A DNA stretch of 64,000 bases from Baekduia soli (GTDB lineage Bacteria; Actinomycetota; Thermoleophilia; Solirubrobacterales; Solirubrobacteraceae), in the NCBI RefSeq assembly GCF_007970665.1, contig NZ_CP042430.1:4278001-4342000 (forward strand), in the 5' to 3' direction. The position numbers and the translations under genes were made by a program. Shown piece after piece: positions 1 to 7,450 of the stretch. Under the pieces are notes generated by a model, which saw only the letters and a list, made by a program, of their open reading frames with translations, was not told where the DNA came from and made no database searches. How positions within the stretch are numbered: position 1 is the stretch's first letter; every line of letters starts with the position of its first letter.

Positions 1-329
1 GTGCCGTCGCGGCGGACGAACCAGTCCTCCTCGACGCGGACGACCGCGCCCGTGGCCCGCGGCCGCAGCAGCGGGCAGTCGGCCTCGGCGAACGGCGTGC
101 CGTCGGGGTGGCGATGGTGGATCGTCGCGTGGCTCGGCCGGCCCAGGAGCTCGGACTCGTGCTCGTAGCCCAGCACGCGCAGGCCGGCCGGATTGACGTA
201 CTGGACGCGCCCGTCGCCGTCGACCGCGTAGATCGCGTCGGCGACGGACTCCACGAACGCCGCGAGGACCGCCGCGGCGCCGGAGCCCAGCCGCTCGCCG
301 ACGTCGGGCCGGGGCGTATCGTCGTCCAT
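1..329 (-). CDS. PAS-domain sensory protein, N-terminal part (runs off the left edge)
   Basis: The first 109 codons are present; the gene continues beyond base 1. The reading starts at ATG (329-327) with an acidic stretch MDDDTPRPDVGERL, then shows a typical PAS fold: 'VESVADAIYAVDGDGRVQYVNPAG' features split over residues ~25-50, followed by 'LGYEHESELLGRP' and 'HRHPDGTPFAEADCPLL'. This pattern (predicted-role line, YVNPA, GY-E-LG, H-DG-P) is that of PAS domains in sensor kinases, GGDEF proteins or PAS-linked regulators, where they bind a small ligand or cofactor and control an output domain. The output domain lies outside the window, so the function stays open. A TACCGT hexamer at 336-341, six bases before the ATG, suggests a leaderless transcript. 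Confidence 0.8.
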   Translation of the reverse strand, partial: MDDDTPRPDVGERLGSGAAAVLAAFVESVADAIYAVDGDGRVQYVNPAGLRVLGYEHESELLGRPSHATIHHRHPDGTPFAEADCPLLRPRATGAVVRVEEDWFVRRDG

Positions 330-344
330 GCGACGACGGTAGTC

Positions 345-719
345 GCCCTGAAGCGCACGGTCGTGGTGCCCTCGGCCTCCGCGACGTCGATCTCGATGAG
401 CGCGCGCAGCGCGCGGTCTGCGGGTAGCCCTCCGGGGAGTCCTCCCACGTCTCCCGGCGCCCGGGCGCGGTGATGTCGAAGTGGTCGGTGAGCGTGGACC
501 GGGGTGTCCCAGCCCATCGGCGTCTTCCAGCGCGCGACGCCGGGCTCGAAGACGAAGCGGCAGACGATGAGCTGGCGCCGGCCCCGCGAACAGGTCGAAC
601 AGGCCGACCCGCCGGCCGGCGCGTCGCGGGCGCGGGTGAGCTCCTCCTCCTCGACCAGCAGCTCCTCGCGCGCGACATCCCACTCCTGCGGCGAGACGAC
701 CGGGAGGCATGTTCATCAT
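345..719 (-). pseudogene. Decayed DUF899 (thioredoxin-like) family gene
   Basis: Fragments of a DUF899 protein are readable only by changing frame. After ATG at 719 comes a short MMNMPPG, then in another frame 'VVSPQEWDVAREELL' and 'EELTRARDA', which match the family's N-terminal 'VVSxEEWLxARxxLLxxEKELTRxRD' pattern. Next, 'LFDLFAG' in the first frame and 'RRQLIVCRFVFEPG' in the second match the 'LxDLFxGRxQLIVYHFMFGP' region, with the intervening segment missing. Beyond that, 'TPMGW' is still recognisable and the rest down to about 345 is not. The ATG overlaps the TGA of the ArsR remnant (ATGA at 716-719), as in intact ArsR-DUF899 operons. The loss of several segments, and not one base, points to true decay. 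Confidence 0.6.
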
Positions 720-898
720 GATGCCTGCTCCTCCAGGTCGTCGTCGACGACGTCGAACAGGCGGCCCCAGGGAACGCTGCTGATCCTCCCGTCGGCCGCG
801 ACGCCCAGCACGTTGGGCTGCACCGAGAGGCGGTGCGTGCGACCCTGCACCACGCGCGTCACGACGCCGGTCTGCTCCAACACCTTTGCGAAGGCGCC
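716..898 (-). pseudogene. ArsR-family regulator remnant (C-terminal part)
   Basis: The minus strand encodes 'AFAKVLEQTGVVTRVVQGR' then 'THRLSVQPNVLGVAAD' and ends 'LFDVVDDDLEEQAS' before TGA (718-716). This resembles the recognition helix and C-terminus of ArsR/SmtB regulators of the type paired with SRPBCC or DUF899 genes ('AFSKHLKVLEQAGLVTRxVQGRTHRLxLxPxxLxxAADWIxRYRxFWxxRFDxLDxxLEE'). Residues HL of the helix appear deleted, and the usual 'DWIxRYR' has become 'GRISS'. No N-terminal half can be read upstream. I infer a dead regulator that once controlled the following DUF899 gene, with which it shares an ATGA overlap. Confidence 0.5.
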
Positions 899-964
899 CG
901 GTGCGGATCGCCAACCATCGCGTCGACACCTCGGAGGCCGGAGGGCCGTCGCGCAAGCCCCCCG

Positions 965-1312
965 TCAGCGGACGGCGCGGATGATCTCGACGAGCTCCTC
1001 GGTCCCGTAGCCGAGGTGCCGCGCGAGGCGCACGAGCTCGCCGGCGCGGACGACGACCGCGCCGCGCTCGGGGGTGCCCGCGACGATGACGCCCCGCCCG
1101 CGGCGGAAGTCCACGAGCCCCTCGTCGCGCAGCGCGCGCAGCGCGGCGAGCACCGTGTTGCGGTTGACGCCCAGCACCGCCGCCAGGTCCTTGGCCGGCG
1201 GCAGGCGCTCCCCGACGGCCGCCTCGCCGTCGGCGATCGCCCGACGCAGCTCGGCCGCGACCTGGTCGGCGAGGCCCAGGGGCGCGGCGGGGTCGCGATT
1301 GACAGGCCGCAT
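965..1312 (-). CDS. GntR-family transcriptional regulator (YtrA-like, short)
   Basis: This 115-residue protein has the GntR winged-helix domain at residues ~10-80: 'LADQVAAELRRAIADGEAAVG' leads into 'LPPAKDLAAVLGVNRNTVLAA' and 'LRDEGLVDFRRGRGVIVA'. Behind it lies only a ~35-residue helical tail ('VVVRAGELVRLARHLGYGTEELVEIIRAV'-like), the size expected of the YtrA subfamily, which lacks a large ligand domain and often regulates membrane or ABC-export genes. It is divergent from the membrane-anchored protein at 1334, with a perfect inverted repeat between them that is the likely operator. The ATG at 1312 was chosen because it sits next to that operator and begins the conserved domain; longer readings upstream run antisense through the neighbour. 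Confidence 0.85.
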   Translation of the reverse strand: MRPVNRDPAAPLGLADQVAAELRRAIADGEAAVGERLPPAKDLAAVLGVNRNTVLAALRALRDEGLVDFRRGRGVIVAGTPERGAVVVRAGELVRLARHLGYGTEELVEIIRAVR

Positions 1313-1315
1313 GGT

Positions 1316-1330
1316 GCTAGTGATACTAGC
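1316..1330. promoter_or_regulatory. Perfect inverted repeat, probable GntR operator
   Basis: GCTAGT-GAT-ACTAGC is a perfect 6-bp inverted repeat with a 3-bp spacer, filling most of the 21 bases between two divergent starts (1312 minus, 1334 plus). It contains GATACT, a possible -10 hexamer six bases before the plus ATG, and on the other strand TAGTAT ten bases before the minus ATG. A repressor bound here would cover both start sites. Autoregulation plus control of the divergent gene is inferred. Confidence 0.65.
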
Positions 1331-1333
1331 TTC

Positions 1334-1933
1334 ATGTCCGTACGGCCGATGTCGCCGGCCCCGCCGAGGAACGTGCTGCGCGCGCTCTTCGACGAGGCCT
1401 GGGGTCGCGCCCGCCGGCGCCGGCGCCGCATCGCGGCCCTCGTCGTGCTCGCCGCGGTCGGCGGCGCCCTGGTCACCGCGGTGCGGGGCGGCGACGGCCC
1501 GGGCGGGCCCGCCGTGGGCGAGCGCCCGGCCGCCGGCGCCGCCAGGACCGTCGCGCTCGTGCTGCCGCGCGCGCCCGGCATGGGCGTCGCGTGCCCCGTG
1601 GCCAACAGCATCGCCTGTGACCGCGTCGGGATCGCGGCGTGGCTGTCGCAGGACGCCGTCCGGGTCGTGGCCACCGTGGGCGGGCGCTCCGTCGTGCTCC
1701 AGGACCGCCACATCCGCTGTCCCACGGCGCGGCCGTGCCCGCGGTTCTACACGGGCGCATTGCAGCCGGCGGGCCTCCTGGACGGCGCGCTCGAGGTGAC
1801 CCCGGACCACGGCGCCGACCGCTGGTACGGACGCCACCCGGTCAGCGCACCGCTGCGCATCACCCCGACCTACGCCGACGGCACCAGGGCCGTGACCACG
1901 CGCACGGTGCCGCTGGCCCCCGGCTGGGGCTAG
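1334..1933 (+). CDS. Membrane-anchored extracytoplasmic protein, function unknown
   Basis: The 199-residue product has an Arg-rich cytoplasmic N-terminus (RARRRRRR, residues ~25-32), one hydrophobic segment (~33-50, IAALVVLAAVGGALVTAV) and an outside domain of about 145 residues. That domain carries two Cys pairs, in 'ACPVANSIACD' and 'RCPTARPCP', which could form disulfides. I recognise no family. It is divergent from a YtrA-like GntR regulator and shares its operator, so it probably belongs to that regulator's regulon. Right after its TAG come remains of a DHFR-like gene, so the original downstream neighbourhood has been deleted. Confidence 0.7.
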   Translation: MSVRPMSPAPPRNVLRALFDEAWGRARRRRRRIAALVVLAAVGGALVTAVRGGDGPGGPAVGERPAAGAARTVALVLPRAPGMGVACPVANSIACDRVGIAAWLSQDAVRVVATVGGRSVVLQDRHIRCPTARPCPRFYTGALQPAGLLDGALEVTPDHGADRWYGRHPVSAPLRITPTYADGTRAVTTRTVPLAPGWG

Positions 1934-2320
1934 GGCCCGGGCGGCCCCGACGAGGACACCGACGGCGGCTTCGCCCACGGCGGGTGGCCCATGCTCTCAC
2001 GTGGCGTCGCGCACGCTGGGACCCGGCGACCTCACCTGGTCGGGCTCCACGCTGCTGCCGGCCGACGACGCGCTCGGCGCGGTGCGCGAGCTGCGCGCCC
2101 GAGCCGGCGGTGGCCTGCAGGTCTGGGGCGGCGCGACGCCGGCGGCCCAGCTCATCGAGCACGACCTCGTCGACGAGTGCGTGGTGATGATCGAGCCCGT
2201 GCTCGTCGGCGGCGGCAGGCGGATCGTCCCCGCCGACGGCCGGCTGCGCCCGCTGGAGCTCGTGTCGACGACGACCGCGCGACCGTCGTGCTCATCTGCA
2301 GCCGCCGCCCGGCGGGCTGA
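1934..2320 (+). pseudogene. Decayed dihydrofolate-reductase-like (RibD C-terminal family) gene
   Basis: Immediately after the previous stop, one frame reads 'GPGGPDEDTDGGFAHGGWPM', the N-terminal 'APGGP-GFxHGGW' motif of the DHFR-like RibD-C reductases. A second frame from ~2001 then gives 'SRTLGPGDLTWSGSTLL' and 'GGLQVWGGATPAAQLIEHDLV', followed by 'PVLVGGGRRIV' and 'LRPLELVSTTT', the C-terminal half of that family. The final residues (ATVVLICSRRPAG, stop at 2318-2320) need a third frame. About 80 residues of the middle are missing. This is a real remnant with a large internal deletion and not a one-base error. Intact members are NADPH-dependent reductases of mostly unknown substrate. Confidence 0.65.
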
Positions 2321-2333
2321 GCCCGCCCGCCGG

Positions 2334-2618
2334 CTACATCCGCAGCTCGAGCTTCTGCTCGCAGAGGTCCACCGAGGCCCGGGTGCCCGGGGTCTCCGCG
2401 GAGTCCATCGCGGCGAACACCTTGCCGCCGGCGTGCATGGCCTCGGCCGTGTCGAACTGCTGGAGCGCGATGGCGGTGCCCTGGGCCTCGTCGAACAGGA
2501 TCTGGAGCCCCGTGGCCGCCACCCCGGGCGGTGGCCCCCCGGCGGCCTCGATCCGGGCCAGCAGGCCGGCGATCCGCTCGGCGCTCACGTCGGTGAACCG
2601 GACGACACGCACATGCAC
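2334..2618 (-). CDS. Small conserved protein, possibly dimeric alpha/beta-barrel type
   Basis: The 94-residue protein begins MHVRVVRFTDVSAERI and has the length and beta-alpha alternation of ferredoxin-fold, stress- or ABM-like small proteins ('GLQILFDEAQGTAIALQQFDTAEAM'). No catalytic residues can be assigned. A good ribosome site (GGAGAGG) precedes the ATG, and TATACGC about 45 bases upstream could be a -10, so unlike several neighbours it has a normal leader. It stands alone, convergent with the decayed DHFR-like gene. The fold assignment is an inference from pattern only. Confidence 0.65.
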   Translation of the reverse strand: MHVRVVRFTDVSAERIAGLLARIEAAGGPPPGVAATGLQILFDEAQGTAIALQQFDTAEAMHAGGKVFAAMDSAETPGTRASVDLCEQKLELRM

Positions 2619-2753
2619 GAGAACCTCTCCTCTCGTGGATCAGGGAACCCGTGGCGAGCGTATACGCGCCAACCCAGCGAGTCCAGGTCCCGACGTGATC
2701 GCCGGGCCCGAGCCCGCGCCGGAGGGCGCCGATATGCTCGCGATCCCGGCACC

Positions 2754-3203
2754 ATGGTCCCCGATCGCCCCGGCGTCACCAGGTTCGTCCACATCGGCCA
2801 CATCGTCGAAGACCTCGACGAGACCGTGCGGTTCCTGACGGTCCTCGGCTTCGACTGCGGCAAGCCCGTCGTGGCCGAGGGCGACTGGGTCGGTCGCGTC
2901 ATCGGCCTCGAGGACGTCCGGGTCGAGGCCGTGATGGCCTCCGCCCCCGACGGCAGCGGGACGATCGAGGTCACGCGCTTCCGCACGCCGACCGTCGCCC
3001 CGCACGAGCCGGCGCCGGCCGCCAACCGCCCCGGGTTGCGGCACATCGCCTACAACGTGGACGACGTGCACGCCGTCGTCGAGCGGGTCCGGGCCGCGGG
3101 CTGGGACACGGTGGGCGAGATCGTCGACTACGAGCACCGGTACCTGCTCTGCTACCTCCGCGGGCCCGAAGGGCTGATCGTCGAGCTCGCCGAGCGGCTC
3201 TGA
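2754..3203 (+). CDS. VOC-superfamily (glyoxalase/dioxygenase fold) protein
   Basis: The 149-residue protein carries both halves of a vicinal-oxygen-chelate module. The first, 'FVHIGHIVEDLDETVRFLTVLGF', holds a metal-ligand-type His; the second, 'GLRHIAYNVDDVHAVVERVRAAG', holds another. The end 'GPEGLIVELAERL' places the usual Glu ligand. The His/His/Glu pattern fits methylmalonyl-CoA epimerase-like or glyoxalase-like enzymes, but the substrate cannot be deduced. The ATG at 2754 gives the family's usual length; upstream extension would precede the first beta strand without any motif. It is monocistronic, convergent with the MFS gene (27 bases apart). Confidence 0.8.
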   Translation: MVPDRPGVTRFVHIGHIVEDLDETVRFLTVLGFDCGKPVVAEGDWVGRVIGLEDVRVEAVMASAPDGSGTIEVTRFRTPTVAPHEPAPAANRPGLRHIAYNVDDVHAVVERVRAAGWDTVGEIVDYEHRYLLCYLRGPEGLIVELAERL

Positions 3204-3229
3204 CCGCTCCGCCGGCGTGACGCGCCCGC

Positions 3230-4702
3230 CTAGGCGAGGTCTGCCGCGGGCTCGGCGGCCATCTGCTGCTGGGGCCGGATGCGGCGCGGCAGCACCAGCA
3301 GCGCCACGAGGAACCCGATCACGAACAGGACCGTCGCGGCGTAGAACGCGGTCGTGTAGCCGTGCACCTCGGCGGCGGCGGCCAGGCCCGGGGTGCCGGC
3401 GTGGCTCGAGGCGTAGCTCGACGCGGCGTTGGCGAAGATCGTCGAGAACACCGCGGTGCCGACGGCACCGCCGACCTGCTGGCAGGTGTTGACCATGGCC
3501 GACGCGACGCCCGCCTCGTAGCGGTCCACGTTGAGCGTCGCGGTGGCGAACGACGGCGCGAAGATGCAGGGCATCCCGACGCCGATGATGAGCAGGCCGG
3601 GGAGCACGTGGCTCACGTAGCTCGACGACGGGGTGAGCTGCGCGAAGAACGCGAGCATCGCGATGGCGCCGAGCGCCATCCCCGTCAGGATGATCGGCCG
3701 CACGCCGAGCCGCGGCAGCACCTTGGTCTGCACCGTCGGCGCGACGATGAAGATCAGCCCGGTCATCGGCAGGAACGCGACGCCGGTCCTCAGCGGCGAG
3801 TAGCCGAGGTTCTGCTGCATGAAGAACGTGAGGAACAGGAACACGACGAAGATCGCCGAGCCGGCGATGGCGATCGAGGCGTAGGCACCGCCCCGCGCAC
3901 GGTTCCACACGATGTGCAGCGGCAGCAGCGGCTGGTCGACGCGCTGCTGGGACAGCACGAACGCGACGAGCAGCACGACGCCCGCGGCGAGCGAGATGAC
4001 CGTCGCCGTCGCCTGCCACGAGTCGGTCTCGGCCTTGGAGAAGCCGAAGACGATCGCGAACAGCCCCGCGCAGGCGAGAACGACGCCGACGAGGTCGATG
4101 CGCGGCCGCTGCGGCTGCGCCTCGTTGACGATCAGCCGCAGCGCGAAGAACGCGGCCGGCACGGCGATGAGCAGGTTGACGTACAGGCACCAGCGCCAGG
4201 AGAGCGCGTCGGTGAGGACGCCGCCGAGCAGCAGACCGACCGACGCCCCGGCCGTCGCGACCGCGGCGAAGATGCCGAACGCCTTCGCCCGCTCGGACGA
4301 GCCCGCGAACGTCACGGTGAGCAGCGACAGCGCCGACGGGGCAAGCAGCGCGCCGAACGCGCCCTGGAGCGCACGCGCGGCCACGAGGACGCCGAACGAG
4401 GGCGCGAGCCCGCCGAGGAACGAGGCGGCGGAGAAGCCGATCAGGCCGCCGACGAACGTCCACTTGCGCCCGAAGAGATCGCCGATCTTGCCACCGACGA
4501 GCAGGAGGCTGCCGAACGCCAGCGCGTAGGCGGTGACGATCCACTGGCGGTTGCCGGTCGAGAACCCGAGGTCGCGCTGCGCGGACGGCAGCGCGATGTT
4601 CACGATCGTCGCGTCGAGCACGACCATGAGCTGCGCCACTCCGATGAGCGCGAGCACCGCCCAGCGGTTGGGCTCGGCGGCGGGGGTTCTGGCGTCGGGC
4701 AT
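3230..4702 (-). CDS. MFS multidrug exporter, DHA2 (EmrB/QacA) family
   Basis: The 490-residue protein has about 14 hydrophobic segments, the DHA2 signature. The first segment includes 'LMVVLDATIVNIALPSAQRDLG' features (the LD-TIVN-ALP motif of drug:H+ antiporters), then 'SLLLVGGKIGDLFGRKW' (motif A, loop 2-3) and 'RALQGAFGALLAPSALSLL'. Members expel hydrophobic drugs, dyes or antibiotics using the proton gradient. Start: ATG at 4702; TATAGT lies six bases upstream (4709-4714), so the message is probably leaderless. It lacks an adjacent regulator. Substrate unknown. Confidence 0.9.
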   Translation of the reverse strand: MPDARTPAAEPNRWAVLALIGVAQLMVVLDATIVNIALPSAQRDLGFSTGNRQWIVTAYALAFGSLLLVGGKIGDLFGRKWTFVGGLIGFSAASFLGGLAPSFGVLVAARALQGAFGALLAPSALSLLTVTFAGSSERAKAFGIFAAVATAGASVGLLLGGVLTDALSWRWCLYVNLLIAVPAAFFALRLIVNEAQPQRPRIDLVGVVLACAGLFAIVFGFSKAETDSWQATATVISLAAGVVLLVAFVLSQQRVDQPLLPLHIVWNRARGGAYASIAIAGSAIFVVFLFLTFFMQQNLGYSPLRTGVAFLPMTGLIFIVAPTVQTKVLPRLGVRPIILTGMALGAIAMLAFFAQLTPSSSYVSHVLPGLLIIGVGMPCIFAPSFATATLNVDRYEAGVASAMVNTCQQVGGAVGTAVFSTIFANAASSYASSHAGTPGLAAAAEVHGYTTAFYAATVLFVIGFLVALLVLPRRIRPQQQMAAEPAADLA

Positions 4703-4876
4703 CGCCCGACTATAGGAAGCACGCGGCCCGGGCCAGACCGAGGAGGGCCGAGGCCCGGCGCGGCCCTCGGAGCCGTCCTGGCCCCACGGCGGGCGCGATC
4801 GGCGCGGCCCGGGCGCAGAGTGCGTCACGTGCAGGGCAAGCTCGGTGCCGGGGCGCTGCGTCCGCCGCCGGAAACG

Positions 4877-4905
4877 CGAAAAGCCCCGCCGCGCGGGGCC
4901 TTCCG
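4877..4905 (-). terminator. Rho-independent terminator of tRNA-His
   Basis: Just downstream of the tRNA 3' end, the minus strand has a GC stem (GGCCCCGC / GCGGGGC) followed by TTTTCGCG. Strong stem plus a short T-tract is a standard intrinsic terminator. Confidence 0.75.
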
Positions 4906-4908
4906 AGG

Positions 4909-4982
4909 GGTGAGCGAGGGGACTCGAACCCCCGACCGCCTGGACCACAACCAGGAGCTCTACCAACTGAGCTACGCCCACC
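4909..4982 (-). tRNA. tRNA-His (anticodon GTG)
   Basis: The minus strand folds into a full cloverleaf: acceptor GTGGGCG pairing with CGCTCAC, D arm GCTC...GAGC, anticodon stem CCTGG with loop TTGTGGT and stem CCAGG, T arm GGGGG-TTCGAGT-CCCCT. The loop reads GTG, so it decodes CAC/CAU. The extra G at position -1 (base 4982) opposite C73 (base 4909) is the identity mark of bacterial tRNA-His and supports the call. CCA is not encoded (CCC follows). It has its own terminator at 4877-4905. Confidence 0.97.
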
Positions 4983-5074
4983 AGGTGCGTTGGCAGTGTA
5001 GACGCTCGGCCCTCGGGGAAGCCGTGTGAGGCGTAACGTCACCGTCGTTCCCCCGAGGAGGAAGCGCAAGCACC

Positions 5075-5773
5075 ATGGCCGCCGAGCCGACCGTCCGCGA
5101 AGCCAAGCTCATCCAGTACCTGAACGAGGCCTACGGCAAGGAGAAGGAGCTCGAGACTGCGCTGAGGGCGCACATCGCGATGACGACGCGCGACGCCTAC
5201 AAGAAGCGTCTGCGTGAGCACCTGAAGGAGACCAGCCAGCAGGCCAAGGGCCTGGAGCGGCGCATCAGGCAGCTCGGCGGCAGGGCCGAGGCCATGGACC
5301 TCCCCGGCCCCGACGTCGCCTCCGAGGCGGCGGGCAAGGCGTTGGCGGCGGCCAGGAAGGGCGTCGCGCTCGCGCAGGGACCGCTCCAGGCGCTGCGCGG
5401 GACCGGCGAGGCCGAGCGCCTGCTCAAGAACGCCAAGACCGAGCTGTTCAACGAGTTCGAGGAGATCGGCAACTACCTGGCCATCGAGGAGCTCGCCACC
5501 GCGCTGCAGGACCGTGACACCGCGCGGCTGGCCAAGGAGTTCCGCCGCCAGGAGGAGCGGATGGCGAGCTTCCTGCAGCGGCTCATCCCCCAGCTCACCA
5601 AGCAGGTCGTGCGCGAGGAGATCCCGGCCGCTCAGCGCAAGGCCCCCGCCCCCGCGACCGCCGCGGCGCGCAAGCCCGCCGCCCGCAAGCCGGCGGCCCG
5701 CAAGCCCGCCGCGCGCAAGCCGGCGGCGCGCAGCACCACCGCCGCGCGGCCCGCCCGCCCCAAGCGCAGCTGA
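5075..5773 (+). CDS. DUF892 ferritin-like protein with a Lys/Arg-rich histone-H1-like tail
   Basis: Residues ~1-165 form a four-helix, YciF/DUF892-type domain: 'KLIQYLNEAYGKEKELETAL' at the N-terminus, then 'LFNEFEEIGNYLAIEELATAL' and 'RRQEERMASFLQRLIPQL'. The Glu residues within these helices resemble ferritin-like metal ligands. The last ~45 residues are a basic repeat, KPAAR in about five tandem copies, as in histone-H1-like bacterial proteins. DUF892 proteins are stress-induced; the tail suggests DNA or envelope binding, an inference. A strong ribosome site (CGAGGAGGAAG) precedes the ATG. The gene ends at a hairpin shared with the convergent HAD gene. Confidence 0.85.
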   Translation: MAAEPTVREAKLIQYLNEAYGKEKELETALRAHIAMTTRDAYKKRLREHLKETSQQAKGLERRIRQLGGRAEAMDLPGPDVASEAAGKALAAARKGVALAQGPLQALRGTGEAERLLKNAKTELFNEFEEIGNYLAIEELATALQDRDTARLAKEFRRQEERMASFLQRLIPQLTKQVVREEIPAAQRKAPAPATAAARKPAARKPAARKPAARKPAARSTTAARPARPKRS

Positions 5774-5790
5774 CCCTGTCCCGGCCCGAA

Positions 5791-5819
5791 CGGCGCGGCG
5801 GCCTGCGGGCGCCGCGCCG
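5791..5819. terminator. Bidirectional hairpin terminator
   Basis: CGGCGCGGCG, loop GCCTGCGGG, then CGCCGCGCCG: a perfect 10-bp stem exactly between the stops of two convergent genes (5773 and 5821). There is no T-tract, as is common for hairpin terminators in high-GC actinobacteria. Confidence 0.65.
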
Positions 5820-5820
5820 G

Positions 5821-6468
5821 TCAGGCCCCGAGCAGCGCGGGCAGGTCCTCCGGGCGCTCGGCCAGCGCGGCCGCGCCGGCCTCCACCAGCTCGGCCTCGC
5901 CGCCGACGCCCCACAGCGCGCCGATGCACGGCACGTCGTGGGCCCGCGCGCCGAGCACGTCGAACTTGCGGTCGCCGATCATCACGGGACGGCGGCTGTG
6001 GGGCAGGTCGCGCAGGGCACGGCCGATCGTCAGCGCCTTGGACTCGTCGCGGGCCTGCAGCGACGGGCCCACGATGGCCGCGAAGTGCTCGGCGATGCCC
6101 AGCGCCTCCAGCAGCGGGCGGGCCAGGGCATGGGCCTTGGACGTCGCGACGACGAGCGGCATCGTCTGCGCCAGCAGCCCGAGCGTCGCCGCGACGCCGT
6201 CGAACAGGCGGCTCCCGGCGACCATCCCCGCCCGGTAGCGGACGCGGTAGGCGAGCACGAGCGCGTCGAGGCCGGCGTCGTCGAGCTCGGGCGCCAGCGT
6301 CGCGAACGTGCGGTGCAGCGGCGGCCCGATGAACGGGTGCAGGTCGGCGGCGGGCCGCGGGGCGCGGCCCTGCTCCTCCAGCACGCCGTTGACCGCCGCC
6401 ACGAACGCGGCGCGGGAGTCGACGAGCACACCGTCGAGGTCGAAGAGCACGGCGTCGGCGGCGATCAT
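5821..6468 (-). CDS. HAD-superfamily phosphatase, phosphoglycolate-phosphatase-like
   Basis: The 215-residue protein shows all HAD motifs: motif I 'VLFDLDGVLVDS' (nucleophile and acid Asp, residues ~9-11), motif II 'VVATSK', motif III Lys in 'ARDESKALTIG' and motif IV 'VMIGDRKFDVLGA'. The cap lies between residues ~20 and 85 (type C1). Length and sequence resemble Gph/YjjG-like small-metabolite phosphatases; the substrate is not certain. ATG overlaps the upstream lipoprotein stop by ATGA, so the two are translationally coupled. It ends at the hairpin at 5791-5819. Confidence 0.9.
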   Translation of the reverse strand: MIAADAVLFDLDGVLVDSRAAFVAAVNGVLEEQGRAPRPAADLHPFIGPPLHRTFATLAPELDDAGLDALVLAYRVRYRAGMVAGSRLFDGVAATLGLLAQTMPLVVATSKAHALARPLLEALGIAEHFAAIVGPSLQARDESKALTIGRALRDLPHSRRPVMIGDRKFDVLGARAHDVPCIGALWGVGGEAELVEAGAAALAERPEDLPALLGA

Positions 6469-7436
6469 CGGGGGCGCGGAGCGTACCGCCGCACCGGCGA
6501 GGCCGACCCCTCGGCCACCGTGAACATCGCCGACCCGTGGGCCGAGAGCGCCAGCGCCTCACCCTGGCCCTCGGCCGCCAGCGACGCGCCGGCGCGGCAC
6601 GGCGCCCGACGCAGCGTGCCGGCCAGCGAGGCTCCGGGCCGGCGGATCCACGCGAACGCGGCGGCATAGGTCCGCACCACGACGACGCGCCCGTCGGCGC
6701 TGACGTCGCCGCCCGTCGCCAAGCCGCCGAAGCCCAGGTGCAGCGTCCCGGCCGCGCGCAGCGTGCGCTCGGCAGGCCCCGCCGGCGCCGCCCTGGTCAC
6801 GTAGACGCCCGACTCGCCCGAGAGCTGCTTGGTGACGACGACCAGCGCGCCGGTCCGCGGATCCACGAGCAGCGTCTCGGCGTCGTGCGGCCCGTCGGGG
6901 TAGCGCAGCGTCAGCGCGACGGCCGGCGCGGTCGACCCCGTGGCGGCCGCCGAGGCCGCCGGCTCGGGGACTCGGTAGACCGTCACGGTCTCGCGCGTGG
7001 CGCGGTTGTCGCCGATGTCGGCCAGGTACAGCGCCCGCCCGCCGGGCCGGGCCGGGTCGGGGCCCAGCGCGAGGTCCTCCCAGTCGACGGCCTCGGCCCC
7101 GGGCACGGCGAGGTCGGCCAGCGGCGTCCCGTCGGGGCGCAGCGCGAAGATCCGCGGCCGGTCGCCCGAGTCGTTGTGGGTCCACAGCACGCCGGGCTGG
7201 TCCGAGCTGAGCACGAGGCCCGACAGCTCGGTCGCCGCCGGTGCCGCCGCGCGGCCGAGCACGGTCATGCGCAGCGGCCCGCACAGCCGCGGCCGCGAGA
7301 GCGCCGGCGCCTGCGTCACCGCGGTGGGCGTCGCGCCGAGGGCCGGGTCGTCATCGGCGGAGCTGCACCCGAAGGCCGTCAGCGCGGGCACCGCCGCGGC
7401 CAGGACGACCGCGACCCGCAGCACGCGGCGACGCAT
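6465..7436 (-). CDS. Secreted lipoprotein, beta-propeller-like
   Basis: The 323-residue product has a lipoprotein signal peptide: MRRRVLRVAVVLAAAVPALT then a lipobox AFGC (Cys at about 24). The mature part contains spaced strands such as 'LVLSSDQPGVLWTHNDSGD', 'LYLADIGDNRATRETVTVYR', 'DAETLLVDPRTGALVVVTK' and 'GDVSADGRVVVVRTY', suggesting an extracellular propeller that may bind metal through 'DIGDN' type loops. No enzyme activity can be assigned. It is followed by the coupled HAD gene and preceded by a SnoaL-like gene 14 bases upstream, so 7915-5821 may form one operon. The start was set at the ATG of the signal peptide. Confidence 0.8.
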   Translation of the reverse strand: MRRRVLRVAVVLAAAVPALTAFGCSSADDDPALGATPTAVTQAPALSRPRLCGPLRMTVLGRAAAPAATELSGLVLSSDQPGVLWTHNDSGDRPRIFALRPDGTPLADLAVPGAEAVDWEDLALGPDPARPGGRALYLADIGDNRATRETVTVYRVPEPAASAAATGSTAPAVALTLRYPDGPHDAETLLVDPRTGALVVVTKQLSGESGVYVTRAAPAGPAERTLRAAGTLHLGFGGLATGGDVSADGRVVVVRTYAAAFAWIRRPGASLAGTLRRAPCRAGASLAAEGQGEALALSAHGSAMFTVAEGSASPVRRYAPRPR

Positions 7437-7450
7437 GCCGCCGCGGCCGC

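Noticed and set aside
4710-5069. Readings across the tRNA-His region ('GRSSVGRAPGCGPGGRGFESP'-like)
   Set aside because: This is the well-known false protein produced by translating a tRNA gene.
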